Shown: in pieces, positions 17,225 to 25,877 of the stretch
How positions within the stretch are numbered: position 1 is the stretch's first letter
How the letters are laid out: every line of letters starts with the position of its first letter
Assembly (NCBI RefSeq): GCF_028823535.1
Contig: NZ_JAQIYM010000021.1
Span: 24,976-88,975 of the forward strand
Direction of reading: 5' to 3'
Length of the DNA stretch: 64,000 nucleotides
Origin: Pseudomonas serbica
Lineage (GTDB): Bacteria > Pseudomonadota > Gammaproteobacteria > Pseudomonadales > Pseudomonadaceae
Notes under the pieces: model-generated
Told to the model about the DNA's origin: nothing
The model's input: the letters and a program-made list of their open reading frames with translations, nothing else
Database searches by the model: none
Position numbers and translations under genes: made by a program

Positions 17225-17245
17225 GTTATTGCAGCCGTAGACCGC

Positions 17246-17788
17246 TTACCACATCAGATCGTCAGGGATCTGATAGGCCGCGTACGGATCGTCCTCGGCA
17301 GCGACTTCTTCGGTCTGTACATTCAGCTGCACGATACGCTGCGGATCGCGCTCCTGGATCTTCAGGGCCGCTTCCCGGGGGATCACTTCATAGCCTCCGG
17401 CGTGATGCACGATGGCCAGCGAACCGTTGCTCAGCTTGTTGCGCATCAGGGTGTTGACCGAGAGGCGCTTGACCTTCTTGTCGTCGACGAAGTTGTAGTA
17501 GTCCTCGGTCGTCAGCTTCGGCAGGCGCGTGGCTTCGATCAATTGCTTGACCTGGGCAGCGCGAGCTTTCGCCTCGGCCTTCTCCTGCTGCAGACGGTTG
17601 AGCTCCTGATCGCGCTTGACCTTCTCGGCCATGGCTTCCTGGGCCGCACGCTGCTGGGAGTCATCGAGTTCGATCTGACCCTTGTGGGCCAGGCGCTGCT
17701 GCTTCTGTTTGTCTTTGCTGACCTGCTTGGCCTGCTTCTGGTTGACCAGCCCTGCTTTGAGCAACTGGTCGCGAAGGGAAATGCTCAT
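17246..17788 (-). CDS. DUF2058 domain-containing protein (YaiL family)
   Basis: 180 aa soluble protein with the typical start MSISLRDQLLKAGLVNQKQAKQ. It has a long lysine/glutamine/alanine-rich helical region to about residue 90, likely coiled coil, and a C-terminal globular part (LTTEDYYNFVDDKKVKRL...NGSLAIVHHAGGYEVIPR). Nucleoprotein/polynucleotide association has been suggested for the family, but function is unproven. It lies 28 bp downstream of mazG, probably in the mazG transcript. Confidence 0.9.
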   Translation of the reverse strand: MSISLRDQLLKAGLVNQKQAKQVSKDKQKQQRLAHKGQIELDDSQQRAAQEAMAEKVKRDQELNRLQQEKAEAKARAAQVKQLIEATRLPKLTTEDYYNFVDDKKVKRLSVNTLMRNKLSNGSLAIVHHAGGYEVIPREAALKIQERDPQRIVQLNVQTEEVAAEDDPYAAYQIPDDLMW

Positions 17789-17816
17789 GGTGCTTATTAC
17801 TCACTTAGGCAACTGC

Positions 17817-18650
17817 TCAACCGCAGCTGGGCACATTCTTTTCCTGGCGTTTGGCTTCACCCCACAGGGCGTCCAACTCTTCGAGGGTGCAATCTTCCAT
17901 GGGACGGTGGGTGTCGCGCAATGCCTGTTCGATAAAACGGAAGCGTCGTTCGAACTTGCCGTTGGCGCCACGCAGCGCGGTTTCCGGGTCGACCTTGAGA
18001 TGCCTGGCCAGATTGACCACGGAAAACAGCAGATCGCCGATCTCGTCGGCCACGGCCTCTGGATCGTTTTCCGCCATGGCCTCAAGGACTTCATCGAGTT
18101 CTTCACGGACTTTATCAAGCACCGGCAAGGCATCGGGCCAGTCGAAACCGACCTGCGCTGCGCGCTTCTGCAATTTTGCCGAGCGCGACAACGCCGGCAA
18201 TGCTGCCGGGACATCATCGAGCAAGGACAGCTGTTGCGGTGCGCTGGAGTTTTCCGCGCGCTCCTCGGCCTTGATCTCTTCCCAGCGCTGCTTGACCTGT
18301 TCCTCACTCAAGCGCGGGACATCCATTGGCGCGTACAGGTCGCCCGTGGGGAATACGTGCGGATGACGGCGAATCAACTTGCGCGTGATGCCGTCGACCA
18401 CGCCCGCGAACTCGAAGCGCCCCTCTTCCCGGGCCAGCTGGCTGTAGTAAACCACCTGGAACAGCAGGTCGCCCAACTCACCCTGCAGGTGATCGAAGTC
18501 ACCGCGCTCGATGGCATCGGCGACTTCATAGGCTTCCTCGAGGGTGTGCGGGACGATGGTCGCGTAGGTTTGCTTGATGTCCCATGGGCAACCGTACTGC
18601 GGGTCGCGCAGGCGATTCATCAGGTGCAACAGATCTTCAAGGCTGAACAT
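17817..18650 (-). CDS. mazG: Nucleoside triphosphate pyrophosphohydrolase MazG
   Basis: 277 aa with two tandem MazG folds. The first carries EEAYEVADAI...GELGDLLFQVVYY, the second EELDEVLEAM...DEIGDLLFSVVNLARH, each with the Glu/Asp metal-binding set. It hydrolyses NTPs and dNTPs to monophosphate and pyrophosphate, and in E. coli lowers ppGpp under starvation. ATG at 18650 is preferred over a TTG one codon upstream. It lies just downstream of relA, with a REPIN in the gap, an arrangement that fits control of ppGpp. Confidence 0.96.
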   Translation of the reverse strand: MFSLEDLLHLMNRLRDPQYGCPWDIKQTYATIVPHTLEEAYEVADAIERGDFDHLQGELGDLLFQVVYYSQLAREEGRFEFAGVVDGITRKLIRRHPHVFPTGDLYAPMDVPRLSEEQVKQRWEEIKAEERAENSSAPQQLSLLDDVPAALPALSRSAKLQKRAAQVGFDWPDALPVLDKVREELDEVLEAMAENDPEAVADEIGDLLFSVVNLARHLKVDPETALRGANGKFERRFRFIEQALRDTHRPMEDCTLEELDALWGEAKRQEKNVPSCG

Positions 18651-18675
18651 CAATCCCTCTCATCACAGGACTTCC

Positions 18676-18768
18676 CTGTGGGCGCGGGCTTGCTCGCGAA
18701 AGCGGTTTGCCAGACAACATTGATGTCGACTGACAAGCATTCTTCGCGAGCAAGCCCGCTCCCACATT
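18676..18768. repeat. REPIN (inverted REP pair) between relA and mazG
   Basis: Left arm TGTGGGCGCGGGCTTGCTCG continuing GAAAGCGG and right arm CGAGCAAGCCCGCTCCCACA form a near-perfect inverted pair about 90 bp long. The inner sequence ACATTGATGTCGACTGACA is shared with the copies at 33392 and, in part, at 53768 and 16659. Confidence 0.85.
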
Positions 18769-18783
18769 GGATCGGTGCTGATT

Positions 18784-21027
18784 TCACGGTGTGCGATTAC
18801 GCCGGGTTTCGATGATGTTCGGCAGCTGGGAAATCCGCCCAAGCAACCGCCCAAGCGCGTCCAGCCCCGGAATCTCGATGGTCAGGGACATCAGCGCGGT
18901 GTTGTCCTCCTTGTTCGAGCGAGTATTGACCGCCAGCACGTTGATCCGCTCGTTGAGCAGCACCTGCGAGACGTCACGCAGCAATCCGGAACGGTCGTAG
19001 GCACGGATGACGATGTCCACCGGATAGGTGAGCACCGGTACCGGGCCCCAGCTGACCTGAATGATCCGCTCTGGCTCGCGCCCGCCCAACTGCAGCACCG
19101 AGGCACAGTCCTGGCGGTGGATGCTCACGCCGCGGCCCTGGGTGATGTAGCCCACGATCGCATCCCCCGGCAGTGGCTGGCAGCAACCCGCCATCTGGGT
19201 CATCAGGTTGCCCACGCCCTGAATCTGAATGTCGCCACGCTTGCCTGGCTTGTAGCCGGTGGCCTTGCGTGGAATCAGTTCCAGCTGTTCGTTTCCGCGT
19301 TCCGGCTCGACCAGTTGCTGCGCCAGGTTGACCAGTTGCGCCAGGCGCAGGTCACCCGCACCCAAGGCGGCAAACATGTCTTCGGCGGTTTTCATGTTGG
19401 CCTTGTCGGCCAGCTTCTCGAAATCAACCTGCGGCAGACCGAGGCGGTTGAGTTCGCGCTCGAGCAGGGTCTTGCCGGCGGCGACGTTCTGGTCGCGCGC
19501 CTGCAGCTTGAACCAGTGGACGATCTTCGCCCGCGCCCGCGAGGTGGTGATGTAGCCCAGGTTAGGGTTCAGCCAGTCGCGGCTCGGCGTGCCGTGCTTG
19601 CTGGTGATGATCTCGACCTGTTCACCGGTCTGCAGGCTGTAGTTGAGCGGCACGATGCGCCCGTTGATCTTGGCGCCGCGGCAGTTGTGGCCGATCTCGG
19701 TGTGGACGCGGTAGGCAAAGTCCAGCGGCGTCGCGCCCTTGGGCAAATCGATGGCGTGACCGTCCGGGGTAAAGATGTAGACCCGGTCAGGTTCGATATC
19801 GACCCGCAACTGTTCGGCCAGCCCGCCAATGTCACCCAGCTCTTCGTGCCATTCGAGCACCTGACGCAGCCAGGAGATTTTCTCTTCGTAGTGATTGGAG
19901 CCGGACTTGACGTCGGTACCCTTGTAGCGCCAGTGCGCGCACACGCCCAGCTCGGCCTCTTCATGCATGGCGTGGGTGCGGATCTGCACCTCCAGCACCT
20001 TGCCCTCAGGCCCGATCACCGCGGTATGCAATGAGCGGTAGCCGTTCTCTTTCGGGTTGGCGATGTAGTCGTCGAACTCTTTCGGGATGTGTCGCCACAA
20101 GGTGTGGACAATGCCGAGCGCGGTGTAGCAGTCGCGCATTTCCGGCACCAGCACCCGCACGGCGCGCACGTCGTAGATCTGGCTGAACTCCAGGCCCTTG
20201 CGCTGCATTTTGCGCCAGATCGAATAGATGTGCTTGGCCCGGCCACTGATGTCGGCATCGACGCCGGTGGCCTGCAATTCGTTCTTCAGCTGGCTCATCA
20301 CGTCGCTGATGAAGCGTTCGCGATCCAGTCGCCGCTCATGCAACAGCTTGGCGATCTGCTTGTACTGGTCGGGCTCGAGGTAGCGGAAGGACAAGTCCTC
20401 CAGCTCCCACTTGATGTGACCGATACCCAGGCGGTGGGCCAGGGGCGCGTAGATGTCGAAGACCTCGCGGGCCACGCGGTTGCGCTTCTCGTCGTCCGCG
20501 GTCTTCACCGCACGGATCGCGCAGGTACGTTCGGCCAGCTTGATCAGGGCCACGCGCACGTCGTCGACCATGGCCACGAGCATCTTGCGCAGGTTTTCCA
20601 CCTGGCCCTGGGTGCCCATTACCATGGATTTGCGCGGGCTCAGGCTGTCGCTGATCGCCGCCATGCGCTGCACGCCGTCGATCAGTTTGGCGACCACCGG
20701 GCCGAAGCGCTGGCTGACGGTGGGCAACGGGATCTGGCCTTCGCGCACGCCCCGGTACAACACCGCGGCCACCAGCGAATCCTGGTCGAGCTTGAGGTCG
20801 GCGAGGATCTCGGCGATCTCAAGGCCGGTGCGGAAACTCGAGTTGCCTTCGGTCCATAGATTCTTAGCCGCATTGGCTTGTTGTTCGGCCTCGCGAGCGA
20901 ACTCGCAGGCTTCCTTCAAGGCTTCGCGATCCAGTGCCAGATCGACACTGACCGCATGATCGAGCCAAGCCTCGAGATTGATACTGCCGTCGGTGTTGAT
21001 CGGCTGGTGTGCTCTCACCTGTACCAT
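18784..21027 (-). CDS. relA: GTP pyrophosphokinase (p)ppGpp synthetase I
   Basis: 747 aa, the usual RelA length. It makes pppGpp from ATP and GTP when uncharged tRNA enters the ribosome. The hydrolase HD site is lost: LYRGVREGQIP stands where SpoT has its HD...ED residues. The synthetase domain (about residues 240-390) has the monofunctional-type acidic motif EFDDYI and GYRSLHTAV. TGS follows (VYIFTPDGHAIDLPKGATPLDFAY), then a zinc-finger/RRM region (GCCQPLPGDAI) and C-terminal ACT. It is synthetase-only, so a separate spoT is expected elsewhere. Confidence 0.98.
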   Translation of the reverse strand: MVQVRAHQPINTDGSINLEAWLDHAVSVDLALDREALKEACEFAREAEQQANAAKNLWTEGNSSFRTGLEIAEILADLKLDQDSLVAAVLYRGVREGQIPLPTVSQRFGPVVAKLIDGVQRMAAISDSLSPRKSMVMGTQGQVENLRKMLVAMVDDVRVALIKLAERTCAIRAVKTADDEKRNRVAREVFDIYAPLAHRLGIGHIKWELEDLSFRYLEPDQYKQIAKLLHERRLDRERFISDVMSQLKNELQATGVDADISGRAKHIYSIWRKMQRKGLEFSQIYDVRAVRVLVPEMRDCYTALGIVHTLWRHIPKEFDDYIANPKENGYRSLHTAVIGPEGKVLEVQIRTHAMHEEAELGVCAHWRYKGTDVKSGSNHYEEKISWLRQVLEWHEELGDIGGLAEQLRVDIEPDRVYIFTPDGHAIDLPKGATPLDFAYRVHTEIGHNCRGAKINGRIVPLNYSLQTGEQVEIITSKHGTPSRDWLNPNLGYITTSRARAKIVHWFKLQARDQNVAAGKTLLERELNRLGLPQVDFEKLADKANMKTAEDMFAALGAGDLRLAQLVNLAQQLVEPERGNEQLELIPRKATGYKPGKRGDIQIQGVGNLMTQMAGCCQPLPGDAIVGYITQGRGVSIHRQDCASVLQLGGREPERIIQVSWGPVPVLTYPVDIVIRAYDRSGLLRDVSQVLLNERINVLAVNTRSNKEDNTALMSLTIEIPGLDALGRLLGRISQLPNIIETRRNRTP

Positions 21028-21148
21028 CTTGCTTACCTTCCCTACGACGCAGATTCAATGCGTCAAATCGCTGACCTTCGTTGCCCATGAGCCCACGTCG
21101 GGCTGGTACGCGGCTGCACGGGCGGGCCAGTCGGACCAGACGAGCATC

Positions 21149-22501
21149 CTAGCTCGCTTCAAATAACGCCATGGCCTCGACATGTGCCGTCTGAGGAAAC
21201 ATATCGAGAATCCCGGCACGTTTTAACCGGTAGCCCTGCTTGATCAATTCGACCGTGTCGCGCGCCAGGGTTGCAGGGTTGCACGACACATACACCAATC
21301 GCTCGGCCCCCAGGGACTTGAGCTTGCGCACGACCTCGAAAGCGCCGTCACGCGGTGGGTCCAAGAGTACCGCACAAAAGCCTTCGCCGGCCCATTCGGC
21401 ATCGGTCAAAGGCTGGGATAAATCGGCCTGAAAAAATTTAGCGTTATGCAGATTGTTGCTGATCGCATTCGCGGCGGCGCGATCGACCATCACCTGCACC
21501 CCCTCCACCGCCACGACTTCGCGAACGGCTTTGGCCAACGGCAAGGCAAAGTTACCCAACCCACAGAATAGATCGAGAACACGCTCATCGGCTTTTGGTT
21601 TCAACCAGTCGAGCGCCTGGGCGACCATCGCTTCGTTGACTCCGGCATTGACCTGGATGAAATCTCCAGGCCGGTACGCCAGGTTCAGATCCCACTGCTC
21701 AAGACGATAACCCAAGGACTGGTCAGCCTCGACCGGACGCGGCTCGCCTTCACCGTGCAACCACAACTGGGCTTCATGGAACGCGCAGAACTCCTTGAGG
21801 ATGGTCATGTCGCTTTCGGACAACGGCGCCATGTGACGCAGCAATACCGCCAGCGATGAACCGCTGAACAACTCCACGTGACCCAGGGCTTGCGGCTTGC
21901 TCAAGCGCCGCAGCATTTGCGGCAAGCGGGCCATGATCGGTTGCAAGGGCTGTACCAGTACCGGGCAATCATCGATGCCGACAATGTCCTGGCTGCCGGC
22001 GGCGCGAAAACCGACTTCGAGTTTTTTCGCCTTCATGTCCCAGCGCACGGCCACTCGGGCGCGACGGCGGTAAGCGAATTCCGGACCGCTTAATGGTGCA
22101 GCCCACTCTTCGGGCTCGACACCTGCGACCTTGGACAATTGCTCGGCGAGCATGCGCTGTTTCAGGGCGAGTTGTTCGTTGTGGGGCAAGTGTTGCACGC
22201 TGCAGCCGCCGCAACGGCCGGCGTGGGCGCAAGGTGCGGGGCGGCGCAGTTCGCTGGCCTTGAATACTCGCTCGGTACGCGCCTCGACCACTTTGCCGTG
22301 GGCGCCGAGCACCCGCGCCTCGACCTCCTCACCGGCCAGTGCGCCGATGACGAACCAGGTGCGACCTTCGAAAAACGCGATACCACGACCGTCATTGGCC
22401 AGGCGCTCGATGTTCAGGCGCTGCTTTTTGCCGGTCGGGACTTGCGGGGCCTTGCTGCCACCGGTGGGTTGGAAGCGCAGGCCTCTCTCGTGCTTGGCCA
22501 T
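21149..22501 (-). CDS. rlmD: 23S rRNA (uracil(1939)-C5)-methyltransferase
   Basis: 450 aa. An N-terminal TRAM domain (LNIERLANDGRGIAFFEGRTWFV) is followed by an iron-sulfur cluster site with Cys91, Cys97 and Cys100 in CAHAGRCGGC and a later Cys in DDCPVL. A SAM-binding motif (VLDLFCGLGNFALPLA) and the catalytic Cys in YVSCNPATLARD follow. It methylates U1939 of 23S rRNA. Its ATG overlaps the cysM stop by one base, so it is translationally coupled to cysM, upstream of relA. Confidence 0.97.
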   Translation of the reverse strand: MAKHERGLRFQPTGGSKAPQVPTGKKQRLNIERLANDGRGIAFFEGRTWFVIGALAGEEVEARVLGAHGKVVEARTERVFKASELRRPAPCAHAGRCGGCSVQHLPHNEQLALKQRMLAEQLSKVAGVEPEEWAAPLSGPEFAYRRRARVAVRWDMKAKKLEVGFRAAGSQDIVGIDDCPVLVQPLQPIMARLPQMLRRLSKPQALGHVELFSGSSLAVLLRHMAPLSESDMTILKEFCAFHEAQLWLHGEGEPRPVEADQSLGYRLEQWDLNLAYRPGDFIQVNAGVNEAMVAQALDWLKPKADERVLDLFCGLGNFALPLAKAVREVVAVEGVQVMVDRAAANAISNNLHNAKFFQADLSQPLTDAEWAGEGFCAVLLDPPRDGAFEVVRKLKSLGAERLVYVSCNPATLARDTVELIKQGYRLKRAGILDMFPQTAHVEAMALFEAS

Positions 22502-23403
22502 CAGTTGGGCGCGTCGAAAATGCCGGTCGACAGGTATCGGTCGCCACGGTCGCAGATGATCGCGACGATCACCGCGTTTTCAACTTCTTTGGACAGGCGC
22601 AGCATCGCTGCCACCGCCCCGCCCGAGGACACGCCACAGAAGATGCCTTCCTCGCGGGCCAGACGCCGGGTGACGTCTTCGGCTTCGCTTTGCGCCATGT
22701 CGACGATGCGGTCGACGCGCTCGGCCTGGTAGATCTTCGGCAGGTATTCCTGCGGCCAGCGGCGGATGCCGGGAATGGCCGAGCCTTCCATCGGTTGCAG
22801 GCCGATGATCTGCACGTTGTCGCTCTGCTCTTTCAAGTAGCGCGAGACGCCCATGATCGTGCCGGTGGTTCCCATGGAGCTGACGAAATGGGTGATGGTG
22901 CCCTGGGTCTGGCGCCAGATTTCCGGACCGGTGGTGGTGTAGTGCGCCTCGGGGTTGTCACCGTTGGCGAACTGGTCAAGCACCTTGCCACGGCCTTCGG
23001 CCTCCATGCGCTGGGCGAGGTCACGGGCACCTTCCATGCCCTCTTCCTGGCTGACCAGGATCAACTCGGCGCCATAGGCGGTCATCGCTGCCTTGCGTTC
23101 GGCGCTGGAGTTGTCCGGCATGATCAGGATCATCTTGTAACCCTTGATCGCGGCAGCCATCGCCAGCGCAATCCCGGTATTACCAGAAGTCGCTTCGATC
23201 AACGTATCACCGGCGTGGATCTGTCCGCGCAACTCGGCGCGGGTGATCATCGACAGCGCCGGACGGTCCTTGACCGAACCCGCCGGGTTGTTCCCCTCGA
23301 GCTTGAGCAAAAGGGTATTGCTGGTGGCGCCGGGCAGGCGCTGCAAACGGACCAGCGGAGTGTTGCCGACGCAATCGGCGATGGTTGGGTACTGCAAGGT
23401 CAT
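22501..23403 (-). CDS. cysM: Cysteine synthase B
   Basis: 300 aa PLP enzyme making cysteine from O-acetylserine and sulfide or thiosulfate. The PLP lysine is Lys45 in NNPAGSVKDRPAL. The substrate loop EATSGNTGIALAM and the phosphate-binding GTTGTIMG are present. The length and the KDRPA rather than KDRIA motif favour CysM over CysK. The ATG at 23403 begins MTLQYPTIADCVGNTPLV. It is first in the run cysM-rlmD-relA-mazG-DUF2058. Confidence 0.95.
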   Translation of the reverse strand: MTLQYPTIADCVGNTPLVRLQRLPGATSNTLLLKLEGNNPAGSVKDRPALSMITRAELRGQIHAGDTLIEATSGNTGIALAMAAAIKGYKMILIMPDNSSAERKAAMTAYGAELILVSQEEGMEGARDLAQRMEAEGRGKVLDQFANGDNPEAHYTTTGPEIWRQTQGTITHFVSSMGTTGTIMGVSRYLKEQSDNVQIIGLQPMEGSAIPGIRRWPQEYLPKIYQAERVDRIVDMAQSEAEDVTRRLAREEGIFCGVSSGGAVAAMLRLSKEVENAVIVAIICDRGDRYLSTGIFDAPN

Positions 23404-23550
23404 GGCGTATTCGCAATCCAGACTGCGGGGGCGCCTATCATACCGGCAAACCTGCGAAGGCCATATCACGCAAAGTGCGGTGCTTATGGCTTGTGGGAAT
23501 AAGGCGGGTTCACAAGACAGTACATGAAGCCGCTTGCGCCTCCTTGCGAA

Positions 23551-24954
23551 TCAGAGCGATTGTGGATGGGATAGTGTGCTGGCGAGGGCGTCATCGCTGA
23601 GAGTTCCATCGTCCGCCACCAAGCGCATGTTCATCCGCAACCCGCTGCCGGTGTTCTGCGCCCAGAGCTTGCCGCCCTGTCGTTGCACCGCATTCCTGGC
23701 GATGCTCAAGCCCAAACCGAACCCACCATTCCCCGGGCGCGAACCGTCGAGCCGGGTAAAGGGCAGGAAGATGCGCTCCAGATCCGCTTCCGCCACCCCG
23801 CCACCCTGATCGTCCATCCACAGGTGCCAGTAATCGCCATCGCGTCGCCCGCCTAGCGTGACCACGCCACCCTTGGGCGAATGTCGGATCGCATTGCGCA
23901 GCATGTTTTCCAGGGCTTGGGCCAGGGTATTGAGGTGCCCGCGCACCCAGCAGGAGGCGTCCACCGAACATTGCAACTGCCCGTCCGGCCAGCAACTTTC
24001 GTAGCAGGCGTTTTCCGTGAGCATTTCCCACAAGGCCTGGACCTGGATCGCTTCGTCGGGCAATCGCGTGCGTTCCGTGTCGAGCCAGGCCAGTTGCAGC
24101 GTGTCTTCCACCAGCCGCTGCATGCCATCGACCTCGCGGCCGATGCGCTCGCGCAATTGCTCAAGGCCCTGCTCGCTTTCACTGGCCACCCGCAGGCGGC
24201 TCAACGGCGTGCGCAATTCATGGGACAGGTCGCGCAACAGTTGCTGCTGCAGCGCCACGGTGCTTTGCAGGCGTTCGGACATGTGATCGAACGCCCTGCC
24301 CAACTCCCCCAGTTCGTCAGCGCGATTGGTGGTGCGGCGCGACAATCGCACATTGAGTTGATCGGCACGCCAGGCGTTGGCCTGTTCACGCAGGTGATTG
24401 AGCGGCACCACCAGCAAGCGGTACAGGCCGACGCACAACAGCAAGGTGAACAACCCGGGAATGACCCCGTTGGTGATCACCCGCCAGAATACCCGGTAGC
24501 GTCCGGGCACGAATCGTTGCGGCAGTTCGATCACCAGGCTGCCGACGGAAGGGTCGCCGGGAAACGGCACCCGCATCCACGGCCGGCCTTTCTTGTGGAT
24601 GGGCCAGTCCAGGCCGCGCAGAAACGTCAGGTGTTCTATTTCATCGTCGGTCAGCGCAAAGCTGCTCAAGGACTGCAGATCCCCGCCGATGACTCCGACC
24701 CAACTCTTTTCCCGGTGATGCATGGTCTGCAGCCACTCATCGACCCCATCGGTCCGGCGCTGTTGCCACGCCTGCTCCGCCTCGGCGGCATAACGCGTCA
24801 GGGTGCCTCGGGCCACGTCCGACAGGAACTGATTGCGCTGTTCCATGTAGCGGCCCCAGGACCAGCTCAACCAGATCATCAACAGGCAGAACGCCACCAG
24901 CAGGCAGGCCAGTTTCCAGAACAGCGAATGCCGGCCCGGCAAGTTACATTTCAT
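23551..24954 (-). CDS. Sensor histidine kinase (PirS/PfeS-like by position)
   Basis: 467 aa inner-membrane kinase. TM1 is about residues 12-32, a periplasmic domain about 33-160, TM2 about 165-185, then HAMP. The H-box is RDLSHELRTPLSRLR, with the ATPase N-box ENMLRNAIRHSPKGG and G-boxes DDQGGGV and GGFGLGLSI. The ATG at 24954 overlaps the end of the response regulator gene by 11 bp. In P. aeruginosa the place between cysM and gacS holds pirR-pirS-pirA, the ferric-siderophore system; here no pirA receptor gene follows and cysM begins after 147 bp. Identity as PirS is inferred from position. Confidence 0.85.
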   Translation of the reverse strand: MKCNLPGRHSLFWKLACLLVAFCLLMIWLSWSWGRYMEQRNQFLSDVARGTLTRYAAEAEQAWQQRRTDGVDEWLQTMHHREKSWVGVIGGDLQSLSSFALTDDEIEHLTFLRGLDWPIHKKGRPWMRVPFPGDPSVGSLVIELPQRFVPGRYRVFWRVITNGVIPGLFTLLLCVGLYRLLVVPLNHLREQANAWRADQLNVRLSRRTTNRADELGELGRAFDHMSERLQSTVALQQQLLRDLSHELRTPLSRLRVASESEQGLEQLRERIGREVDGMQRLVEDTLQLAWLDTERTRLPDEAIQVQALWEMLTENACYESCWPDGQLQCSVDASCWVRGHLNTLAQALENMLRNAIRHSPKGGVVTLGGRRDGDYWHLWMDDQGGGVAEADLERIFLPFTRLDGSRPGNGGFGLGLSIARNAVQRQGGKLWAQNTGSGLRMNMRLVADDGTLSDDALASTLSHPQSL

Positions 24955-25669
24955 CGACGGCACTCAGGCTGTAGCCCTTGCCCCAGACCGTGCGCACCTC
25001 CCGCTCGGTATAGCCAATGGCCTTGAGTTTGCGGCGAATCTGGCTGATGTGCATGTCCAGGCTGCGATCGTGGGCGGCATAACCGCGCTGCAGCACCTGC
25101 TGATAAAGGAAGGCCTTGCTCAACACTTCATCGACGCTGCGGCTCAGGGTCTCTAGCAGGCGATACTCACTGCGGGTCAGGCCGGCAGGCTGCTGGCGAT
25201 AAAAAACGTCGCAGTGTTCGTCGTCGAAACGCAGACTGTCCACCTCGGCTACCATCGCCACCGGCGTCGGTCGGCGATCGAGTGCCACCCGGCGCAGGAT
25301 GGCTTCGATGCGCACGCGCAACTCGGCCATGCTGAAGGGTTTGGGCAGGTAATCATCGGCCCCCAGGCGGAAGCCGCTGATGCGGTCGGCCTCGGCGCCG
25401 AGGGCCGACATCAGCAGCACCGGGGTGGAATGGCTGCGGCGCAGTTGCGTCAGCACCGCCAGCCCGTCCAGCCCCGGCAACAGGATGTCCATCAACACCA
25501 CATCGAAGGCTTGCTTGCGTGCAATGTCCAGGCCTTCCTGGCCGTTCTGGCACCAAGTCACCTGGAAACCGCTGCGGCCCAGATGTTCATGAACATAGGC
25601 ACCGAGTACGAGGTCGTCTTCGATGGAGAGGATTCGGGGATGGCCTGCGTTGATGGTCGTCATTAGCAT
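24944..25669 (-). CDS. OmpR-family response regulator (PirR/PfeR-like by position)
   Basis: About 241 aa. The receiver covers about residues 10-125 (SIEDDLVLGAYV acidic pair, phospho-Asp in VVLMDILLPGLDG, LGADDYLPKPF). A winged-helix domain follows (TRSEYRLLETLSRSVDEVLSKAFL, AHDRSLDMHISQIRRKL). Either ATG at 25669 or 25663 can start it. It is the transcriptional activator paired with the overlapping kinase. The promoter faces gacS across a 208-bp gap with a possible Fur site abutting the start. Confidence 0.87.
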   Translation of the reverse strand: MLMTTINAGHPRILSIEDDLVLGAYVHEHLGRSGFQVTWCQNGQEGLDIARKQAFDVVLMDILLPGLDGLAVLTQLRRSHSTPVLLMSALGAEADRISGFRLGADDYLPKPFSMAELRVRIEAILRRVALDRRPTPVAMVAEVDSLRFDDEHCDVFYRQQPAGLTRSEYRLLETLSRSVDEVLSKAFLYQQVLQRGYAAHDRSLDMHISQIRRKLKAIGYTEREVRTVWGKGYSLSAVDEM

Positions 25670-25670
25670 C

Positions 25671-25685
25671 TGCAAATAATTCTCA
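25671..25685 (-). promoter_or_regulatory. Weak candidate Fur box before the PirR-like gene
   Basis: TGCAAAT-A-ATTCTCA matches the 7-1-7 Fur pattern (TGATAAT-N-ATTATCA) at 11 of 14 positions and directly precedes the start codon. A 7-bp inverted repeat AATAATT/AATTATT spans 25674-25697. Suggestive only. Confidence 0.25.
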
Positions 25686-25877
25686 GTCGTTAATTATTCA
25701 AGATTGCTTCGTCCGGGGCAACCCGAGGGTTTGCGCAGGGCACAAAAGCGCACGAGCAACCGACGAGTGACGACATGAATTATCGAGGATCGCCCGCTTG
25801 CAAATCGCTACACTGCGCAAGTGGCGCGTGCCGGACGCATGCGCAGCCCGATAAATAGCCGGTTGCAGGAGAGAGGC

